From assembly GCA_036346375.1 (NCBI GenBank), contig CM070520.1:42551854-42615853 (forward strand): DNA of 64,000 bases. The letters run 5' to 3'. The DNA is from Guadua angustifolia (Eukaryota; Streptophyta; Magnoliopsida; Poales; Poaceae). The notes beneath the pieces are model-generated. The model ran no database searches. It saw only the letters and a list, made by a program, of their open reading frames with translations, and had not been told where the DNA came from. Below are positions 56,374 through 64,000 of the stretch, in pieces. Position numbers and translations under genes: made by a program. Numbering within the stretch: the stretch's first letter is position 1; each line of letters starts with the position of its first letter.

Positions 56374-57708
56374 TGTTGGTGTTATGCCCTTGAGGCGATC
56401 ATATAGATGATTGTAACATGACTATGCTTATGAATAATAATATGATTATTGGTCCAATGAATGTATGTCATTATATTGATCGGCAAGTATGTGACTTGCT
56501 TATGAAACTCTCTACTTATTGATATAATTACGTAAGTATCTCTCGATCGGGTATCATCGTATAGGACAACGATGAATAGATCAAGCACATGTATTGATCG
56601 ATGATTATGTTTCATAGATCATAGGATATGGAGATATCATCAATACATGTGAACTCATGATGAAGAACATAGGTTAGATAGACCGAAATGGGACATTTGT
56701 GAGAATGTTACATTCTTATGTGTCATCGATGTATCTCATACATAGTGGATGTATGATCCTTAGACTGAGATTGTCACATTCCTACATGTGTAATAGTTTA
56801 CCTTGGGGCCACCAAACGCTATTCCCTAACCGGATAGTTATAAAGGTAGCTTTCATGTTTGCTATGAAATATGCGAGAGGAAGTGGGCAATCAAGATGGA
56901 ATTTACCACTCGATTAACGGAGATATATGTCTAGGCCACTCGTGTGATATGATTAAGGAAGTGCATGGCCATGCCGTGATTGAGAAGTCAATCACAACTT
57001 ATTAATATATCACGGATCACGAGAGATGGATTGAACTATCAAAGGATGACATACTTCTGCGCCTTGAGTTCGATCTTCATATAGTTTGGCAAAGGGATTA
57101 TTACATGAGTATTTTTGAAAGGTTCTATCCGATTTGATCATATGCGTTTGGGAGTTGGCATGCTCGCAAGGAACCGCTGCCGGCTATTGGATTGGAAAAA
57201 GGGTTTTCGAATCTATGTCCAAATGTACATGAACCTCTGGTCACACACTTAACGAAATTTGGGACGCGCATTAATCGGATTGGATCCGTAATTAATGGAC
57301 CTCGTGGGCTTAACGCTACCGATGGGCCCGGCTTAGGGTTTCGTCGGCGTGGCTATATAAGGAGAGGAGAAGGGTGGGCGTGCATGCTATTGCTCACGTC
57401 CGAAAAACCCTAGCCTCCACCTCTCATTGCCCTTGGCGAGCGACAGCGGTGCTTGCACGCCGACGTCGGCGTTCCATCCCGGGGACGTGTGGGCTCGCTG
57501 TGGTGACGCTGCTACTCATGGCGGCGTGGCGAGGGCGATCCGCAATGAGGGCGATCCACGGCGAGGACGATCCACTACACCAGCGCGAAGGATTCCGCAA
57601 GCTGCGCGTCTAGTGGTAATCAATCGTGATCCTTTCTTGCGGTAGCTTTTTACGGTTATCGGTAGAAATTTTAATTTGTGCTAGCGTAGCATACCGCGTT
57701 CCCCAATA
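56374..57708 (+). mobile_element. 5' LTR of the copia element (1335 bp)
   Basis: Matches 63191-64000. It ends CCCCAATA just before the primer-binding site; the expected CA end is changed to TA. A possible TATA motif 'gctatataagg' lies at about 57352. ORFs at 57192-57645 have no known product. Confidence 0.85.
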
Positions 57709-57709
57709 G

Positions 57710-57721
57710 TGGTATCAGAGC
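57710..57721 (+). other. primer-binding site of the copia element
   Basis: TGGTATCAGAGC, one base after the LTR. Met-tRNA type. Confidence 0.88.
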
Positions 57722-57865
57722 CATCTCGCGTAGATTTGTGATCTGGATGTTACATATGTGATATGTGGGGATAGTAGATTAGATCTATTACATGTTCTGC
57801 CGATTCATGTGATGAATTGGTGAAGGCAGCTATCAATGAGATCGATCGGTTTAGGGTTTGTGGGA

Positions 57866-58107
57866 AGTGCAATCCGATTCAATCTTGATTTGGGTGAGTC
57901 CGTTCATGGTGCGACGTTGCCCTTACCGGTCGGGTTACCGCCATCAGGGTTTACGCATCGCGACCATATGGGACCAAGCCAATCAGATTGAATCAGAGGA
58001 AGTGCAATCCGATTCAAGCTTGATTTGGGTGAGTCCGTTCATGGTGCGACGTTGCCCTTACGGTCGGGTTACCGCCATCGGGGTCTACGATCGCGACCAT
58101 ATGGGGC
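57866..58107. repeat. tandem duplication (~134 bp) in the copia leader
   Basis: The block beginning 'gaagtgcaatccgattca' and running to 'gcgaccatatgggg' occurs at 57866 and again at about 58000, nearly identical. The frame crossing it has no known product. Confidence 0.8.
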
Positions 58108-58109
58108 TG

Positions 58110-59259
58110 GCGCCGGCGGCGCCCCTTGGACCCGCTAGGCGCTGCCCCTAGGATCATGCATGGTGACGCCCCAGACCTTGATAAGGGCGCCGCCTGGAAC
58201 CCGACCCGTAGAATCGCCTTATTTAACTCTTTTGCAGGATGTTATATGTGAAATAGTGTGGCCTATGTGTATGTGATGCATGTAACGTTTACATGGCTCA
58301 GCGTGCGTGTCAAGCCATAAGGCTATTTCATTATCAAAGTTGTATAACGACTGCGTGTCGACTTGTGATGTTTGAAACCTTCATGTATATTTCATTATCA
58401 AAGCTGTAAGGAGTTGCATCTACAATGATGAAGATGATGGCAATCAAGCATGATGGCTAGGTGAACAATCAAGCAAGATGGCCAAGTGAACCAACAAGCA
58501 TGATGATGAAGATCCTAATGCTAAAGGCCATACTATTTCACAGCTTAATCTTGATTTTCTGTGGATGTGTGGTTAATCCTTGCTATTTTCTTTATGCTCA
58601 TTGCATGTGATGCCATGTTCATAGTAGATATTGTTCATCCCCATAGTTAAACAAATTTTAAATCAAATATGTCCACCCTATTGTTGCACCTATCAAGAAT
58701 TTAGATCATCATTGATATGACTGCCAAAGTAGTATATCAATGACTATCTTAATAGATGATAGGGATGTGTTGGACACATCACGCATAACATTGGTAGATT
58801 TAATCAAGCTATCAAAACGGTTTTGGGCTTGAGGACATAAGTGGTTGAGTTTTGATTTTAGTATTGAAGGAACAAATACGAGACAATTGGTGTCTAGGAA
58901 AACACACATGAGGCTAGGTTTCTTAATTGGCACTGAAATCGGGAAGTGCTCCTCCTCATGTGAGCCCTAGGGCAAGTTGACTCAGCCATGAGTCGAGTTG
59001 ATGAGTCATTCATTACTTGTTTTCATGCTCAACCAACAAGAGTTACATAAAATGTAATTAGCAAAGATGTTGCTTACCTATGTCATTAAATCTCTAGCAG
59101 TGATGCCAAAGCTCACTAGTGTTTGATGAATATGGATCTTGAATACTCACTATGTGTCCATAAAGGGGGCATATGATAGGAGTGTCTTTTATTAAAATGT
59201 TTAATGAAAATTTACATAAACATAGTGCTTAGAAACTTTGCATGTTTTGTTGTAGTTCA
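58110..59259 (+). other. copia leader, no gene
   Basis: Untranslated sequence between the duplicated block and gag. Short repeats 'gatggc...aagtgaac..atgatg' occur at 58430-58510. No ORF of known type. Confidence 0.5.
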
Positions 59260-60115
59260 ATGGCACCTGCTACTCCTTCTGTTGGACCTGGTTTTGCTTT
59301 GAGATCGGTTTTGGAAAAGGAAAAACTTAATGGGATAAATTTTGTGGATTGGTATCGCAACCTGAGAATTGTTCTCAAGCATGAAAAGAAAGACTATGTT
59401 CTAGAGAGTCCAATTCCTAATGAACCAGCAGAAAATGCTTCTCGCAATGATAAGGCTGAGTATGAAAAACATGTTAATGCCTCTGTAGAGGTCAGCTGTC
59501 TCATGCTTGTCACCATGGACTCTGAGCTTCAAAAGCAATATGAGGATCAGGATGCTTACAATATGATTGTGGGCTTAAAGGACATGTTTGGGAACCAAGC
59601 AAGAGCTGAGAGGTATGGTATCTCTAAGCTTTTGTTTGCTTGCAAGCTGGCTGAGGGAAGTCCGGTCAGCCCTCATGTAATCAAAATGATTGGTTACATT
59701 GGGAGATTGGAAAAGCTCGATTTTCCCCTTAGCCTTGGTTTGGCTACGGATGTGATTCTCCAGTCTCTGCCTCAGAGTTTTGAGCCGTTCATTATGAATT
59801 TTCATATGAATAGCATGGAGAAAAGCCTGACCGAACTACATGGGATGCTCAAGTCTGCCGAGGAGAGCATAAAGAAAAACCTAATCATGTGATGATGGTT
59901 CAGAAAACTCGCCTTCAAGAAGAAGAAGGCTAAGGTGGGAACAAAGGAAAGGGCAAGGGCAAGGGCCAAGTTGAGATCGCAAGTCTCAAATCTAAACTTG
60001 AGAAGCTTAAGATTGGCCCTAAACACGATGCTCGATGCTTCTATTGCAAGAAGTTAGGACATTGGAAAGCAAACTGTGCGAAGTACAGCGAGATAAGAAG
60101 AATGGAAGTGTGACT
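59260..60115 (+). pseudogene. copia gag with CCHC zinc knuckle
   Basis: Start ATG 59260 (MAPATPSVGPGFALRSVLEK), within a longer frame opening at 59242. The capsid domain includes FVDWYRNLRIVLKHEK, SCLMLVTMDSELQKQ and VSPHVIKMIGYIGRLEKL. It ends at TGA 59890-59892 after KNLIM. The nucleocapsid continues in another frame with CFYCKKLGHWKANC (60039-60080), a C-X2-C-X4-H-X4-C knuckle. The first 211 codons look intact; the frame break is short. Confidence 0.87.
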
Positions 60116-60164
60116 TCCACTTGGTATTCATGTTGTAGAAATTAATCTGGCTACTTCTAATCTT

Positions 60165-60800
60165 GCCTCTTGGGTATATGATCGGATCGGTTGCTCACAT
60201 TTGCAATTCGATGCAGGGTGATAAAGAGTAAAGACTTGGCAAAAGGAGAAGTGGATCTTGGCGTGGGGAATAAAGCAAGAGTTGCGTACATTGCCATTGG
60301 CACCTACCCATTGCATTTGCTTTACGGATTAATTTTAGAACTCAATAATTGTTATTTTGTTCCATCTTTGAGTAGAAACATTATTTCATCTTCTTGTTTG
60401 GAACATGAAGGTTATGATTTCAGAATAAAGAACTTTGTTTGTTCGATATTTTTGAATGATATGTATTATGGCCGATGCCCCATGGTAGATGGGTTGTACA
60501 TGCTTGAACTCGAAGAAAAACACATCTACAACATTAATGTGAAAAGGCTTGACCCAATGATGTGAATCCTACCTTTTATGGCATTGTCGCTAGGCCACAT
60601 AAATGAGAAGCGCATGAAGAAGCTCCATGCTGATGGACTTCTAACCTCATTTGATTTTGAATCATTTGAAACATGTGAGTCTTGTTTACTTGGCAAGATG
60701 ACAAAAGCCCCTTTCACAGGTTTTGGTGAAAGGGCAAATGAGTTGTTGGCCCTAGTACATACGGATGTATGTGGACCAATGAGCTCTAGTGCGGAGGTGG
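60165..60800 (+). pseudogene. copia protease and pre-integrase region
   Basis: The protease active site lies near 60170-60230: the frame shows WVYD and then is shifted, with VAHICNS-type sequence in another frame. The ORF 60191-60565 holds YFVPSLSRNIISSSCLEHEG. The pre-integrase zinc region has HINEKRMKKLHADGLL and CESCLLGKMTKAPFTGFGE, whose His/Cys residues bind zinc. Interrupted by two frame changes. Confidence 0.75.
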
Positions 60801-61646
60801 GTTTCAGATGCTGCGACTTTTACCGATGATTTTAGTAGATATGGATATATCTACTTAATGAGGCATAAATCTGAAACATTTGAAAAGTTCAAAGAGTTTC
60901 AGAATGAAGTACAAAATCAACTTGGCAAATCAATAAAACACTTACGATCAGATCGTGGTGGCGAATACTTGAGCCAAGAGTTTGGTGATCATCTAAAGCA
61001 ATGTGGAATCGTTCCGCAACTTACTCCGCCAGGAAAACCTCAATGGAATGGCGTATCCGAACGACGGAACCGAACTTTGTTAGACATGGTTCGGTCAATG
61101 ATAAGCCAAACAGATCTGCCATTGTCCTTCTGGGGGTATGCTCTAGAAACAGCTGCGTTCACTTTAAACAGGGTTCCATCAAAAGCCGTTGAGAAAACTT
61201 CATATGAGATATGGACTGGGAAACGTCCCTCATTGTCATTTCTCAAGATATGGGGATGTGAGGCTTATGTAAAACGTTTGCAATCAGATAAACTCGCACC
61301 TAAATCAAAAAAATGCTTCTTTGTGGGGTATCCTAAAGAAACAAAAGGATATTACTTTTACAAAAGGGATGAAAACAAAGTGTTTGTTGCTCGAAACGGT
61401 GTCTTTCTAGAGAAAGAGTTTCTTTCAAAAGGAGTTAGTGGGAGCAAGGTGCGACTTGAAGAAATTCGAGAACCATCGAAATTGTTTCAACTCCCATTGA
61501 ACCTTCACTTGATGTACAAGATGTTGTACAACTGTGGAAGAGACACCACCCACGTGGAGTCGGGAGGCCGTCATGAACCCATGAGATATGGACATGATAT
61601 ATTATTATTGGATAATGATGAGCCTCGACTTATAAAGAAGCGATGA
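60745..61646 (+). pseudogene. copia integrase core
   Basis: Catalytic Asp in VHTDVCGPM (frame 60578-60829). After a shift the 285-codon ORF starting 60789 carries FTDDFSRYGYIYLMRHKSE, the second Asp in LRSDRGGEYLSQEF and Glu in SERRNRTLLDMVR. The LKIWGCEAYVKRL and FVGYPKETKGYYF blocks follow. It inserts cDNA. One frameshift near 60810 breaks the frame; the remainder is intact. Confidence 0.88.
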
Positions 61647-63130
61647 TGGACCCAAACTCGAAAAATGGCTTGGAGCCATGAGATCCGAAATTCATCCATG
61701 CATGACAAGCAAGTTTGGAACTTGGTTGATCCTCCTCATGGTGTAAAACCATTGAGTGCAAATGGATTTTCAAGAAGAAAATAGACATGGATGGAAATGT
61801 TCAGATATACAAGGCACGGTTGGTGGCAAAGGGTTTCAAATAAGTTCAAAGAGTTGACTATGATGAAACTTTCTCACCGGTAGCCATGCTTAAGTCTGTC
61901 CGGATCATTTTAGCTATTCTGCATATTTCGATTATGAAATATGGTAGATGGATGTCAAAACACTTTCCTTAATGAGAATCTATCGAGGATGTATACATGA
62001 TACAACCTGAAGGTTTTGTTGATCCTAAATATGCTAATAAGGTATGCAAGCTTCAAAGATCCATTTATGGGTTGAAGCAAGCATCTCGGAGTTGGAACAT
62101 TCGTTTTGATGAAGTAGTCAAAGGATTTGACTTCATAAAAATGAAGAAGAGCCTTGTGTTTACAAAAGGCGATTGGGGCGCACTTGTATTTCGATCTTAT
62201 ATGTGGATGACATATTATTGATGGAAATAATATTCCTATGCTTGAAGACGTTAAGACTTTATTGAAAAGGAGTTTCTCAATGAAGGACTTGGGAGAAGCA
62301 TGTTATATCTTGGGCATAAAGATCTCGAGGATAGATCAAAAGGTTGATTGGATTAAGCCAAGAAGCGTACATTGACAAGGTATTGAAGAGGTTCAATATG
62401 CATGAATCCAAGAGAGGATTCATGCCAATGTCACATGGTATAAGTCTAAGCAAGAATCGGTGTCCTTCGACAAGCGATGAGCGAGACGAGATGAGCAAGA
62501 TACCATATGCTTGGCTATTGGGTCTATTATGTATGCCATGATCCAGACGCGCCGGATGTCTCATATGCTCTAAGTGTCACGAGTAGATACCAAGCGGATC
62601 CCGTGATAGTCATTGGACGGCCGTGAAAAACATCTGAAGTACTTGAGAAGAACTAAGGATATGTTCCTAGTTTTTGGAGGTGAGGAAGAAGCTGGTTGTA
62701 AAGGGTTACACCGCGCAAGCTTCCAAACTGACAAAGATGATTTCGATCATAATCCGGGTTCGTATTTACACTAAATGGAGGAGGCGGTGGTGGAAGAGTT
62801 CCAAACAAAACACGGTGGCCGACTCTACAACAGAAGCGGAGTACATTGCGGCTTCACAGCCGCAAAGGAAGGCGTGTGGATAAAGAAGTTCATCTCGAGA
62901 ACTTGTTGTGGTCGCTAGTGCCTCTAATCCAATGGACCTCTATTGTGATAATAGTGGTGCCATTGCACGTTTAAAGAGCCTCGATCACATCGAAGTCCAA
63001 ACACATACTCCGCGCTTTCACCTTACTGCGAGATTGTGAATAGAGGTGGCGTGAAGATATGCAAAGTACATACGGATGCTAATGTGGCTGATCCGTTGAC
63101 AAAGCCTCTTCCACGACCCTAAGCATGAGG
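61647..63130 (+). pseudogene. copia reverse transcriptase and RNase H (heavily broken)
   Basis: RT pieces are IQPEGFVDPKYANKVCKLQ and RSIYGLKQASRSWNIRFDE (61997-62221). The catalytic YVDDILLM is in a shifted frame near 62197-62220. Later pieces are DKVLKRFNMHESKRGFMPM and RTRRMSHMLxVSR-like fragments. RNase H shows NTVADSTTEAEYIAAS (62812-62859), KSLDHIEVQTHTPR-like sequence and CKVHTDANVADPLTKPL (63061-63113) in different frames. Confidence 0.85.
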
Positions 63131-63177
63131 CGCACACAAGGTCTATTGGTATTAGATGCTTAATTGGTGACTCAAGT

Positions 63178-63190
63178 GCAAGTGGGAGAT
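63178..63190 (+). other. polypurine tract of the copia element
   Basis: The purine-rich GCAAGTGGGAGAT lies directly before the 3' LTR start TGTTGG at 63191, as usual for copia elements. Confidence 0.8.
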
Positions 63191-64000
63191 TGTTGGTGTT
63201 ATGCCCTTGAGGATCATATAGATGATTGTAACATGACTATGCTTATGAATAATAATATGATTATTGGTCCAATGAATGTATGTCATTATATTGATCAGCA
63301 AGTATGTGACTTGCTTATGAAACTCTCTACTTATTGATATAATTCTGTAAGTATTTTTGATCGGGTATCATCGTATAGGACAACGATGAATAGATCAGCA
63401 CATGTATTGATCGATGATTATGTTTCATAGATCATAGGATATGGAGATATCATCAATACATGTGAACTCATGATGAAGAACATGGGTTAGATAGACCCGC
63501 AATGGGACAACTGCGAGAATGTTACATTCTTATGTGTCATCGATGCATCTCATACATAGTGGATGTATGATCCTTAGACCTGAGATTGTCACATTCCCTA
63601 CATGTGTAATAGTTTACCTTGGGGCCACCAAACGCTATTCCCTAACCGGATAGTTATAAATGTAGCTTTCATGTTTGCTATGAAATGTGCAGAGGGAAGT
63701 GGGCAGTCAAGATTGAATTTACCACTCCGATTAGCGGAGATATATGTTTAGGCCACTCGTGTGATATGATTAAGGAAGTGCATGGCCATGCCGTGATTGA
63801 GAAGTCAATCACAACTTATTAATATATCACGGATACGAGAGATGGATTGAACTATCAAAGGATGACATACTTCTGCCTTGAGTTCGATCTTCATATAGTT
63901 TGGCAAAGGATTATTACATGAGTACTTTTGAAAGGTTCTATCCGATTTGATCATATCGTTTGGGAGTTGGCATGCTCGCAAGGAACCGCTGCCGGCTATT
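63191..64000 (+). mobile_element. 3' LTR of the copia element (partial)
   Basis: First 810 bp of an LTR matching 56374 onward. Differences again cluster at CAG/CTG/CCG sites. Its end lies outside the window. Confidence 0.9.

Larger units (their letters stand above)
56374..64000 (+). mobile_element. Ty1/copia retrotransposon, 3' LTR cut by window end
   Basis: The 5' LTR (56374-57708) starts TGTTGGTGTTATGCCC. A Met-type primer-binding site, gag, protease, integrase, RT, RNase H and a purine tract follow. The 3' LTR begins at 63191. Integrase before RT identifies Ty1/copia. The LTR start resembles the BARE/Angela group, which is a tentative placement. The right target duplication lies beyond the window. 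The reading frames are degenerate. Confidence 0.92.

Noticed and set aside
1..64000. tRNA, rRNA or miRNA genes
   Set aside because: No cloverleaf with the usual B-box and no rRNA core sequence was noticed by eye; a covariance-model search would be needed to exclude them.

Overview
The window is repeat-dense nuclear DNA from a flowering plant, almost certainly a grass. The evidence is the set of grass-type elements: Tekay-like Ty3/gypsy elements with ~3.6 kb LTRs, Tourist-like MITEs with TAA target duplications, CACTA elements, and a receptor-like kinase of a type expanded in cereals. No bacterial, organellar or viral gene was recognised. All family names come from recognising motifs by eye; no database search was run.

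Layout. (1) 1-11157: a degenerate Tekay-like element on the + strand. It runs LTR end, internal region with pre-gag ORF, gag and pol, full LTR (6134-9756), then a second primer-binding site and a second internal start that breaks off at about 11157. The result is an LTR-internal-LTR-internal chain. (2) 11158-12194: a piece of another long LTR. (3) 12195-43618: a CACTA (En/Spm-like) transposon flanked by TAG. It carries a Tnp2-type transposase gene and a second gene that joins a Transposase_24-like region, a proline-rich region and an Ulp1-type cysteine protease. (4) 21736-42099: a complete minus-strand Tekay-like element, flanked by AAAAG, inserted in the Ulp1 exon of the CACTA. (5) 25501-32796: a complete plus-strand CRM-like chromovirus, flanked by CATGG, inserted in the chromodomain of that Tekay-like element. 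This gives three nested layers with all six boundaries visible.

(6) 44567-51447, minus strand: the only recognisable host gene. It encodes the C-lobe of a non-RD receptor-like kinase followed in frame by a phloem-protein-2 (PP2) lectin domain. Five exons have matching splice phases. The introns hold a small CACTA MITE, a palindromic MITE set in TA repeats and a Tourist-like MITE. No kinase N-lobe was found upstream. (7) 51448-55649: repeats and MITEs. (8) 55665-56373: a minus-strand Ty1/copia RNase H relic. (9) 56374-64000: a plus-strand Ty1/copia element inserted in that relic; its 3' LTR runs off the window.

A caution on sequence quality. The two LTRs of each young element differ mostly by small clustered indels at CAG/CTG (and CCG) sites rather than scattered transitions. 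This pattern suggests base-calling error at methylated CHG sites. Many frameshifts and stops called below may therefore be errors in the sequence rather than real mutations.
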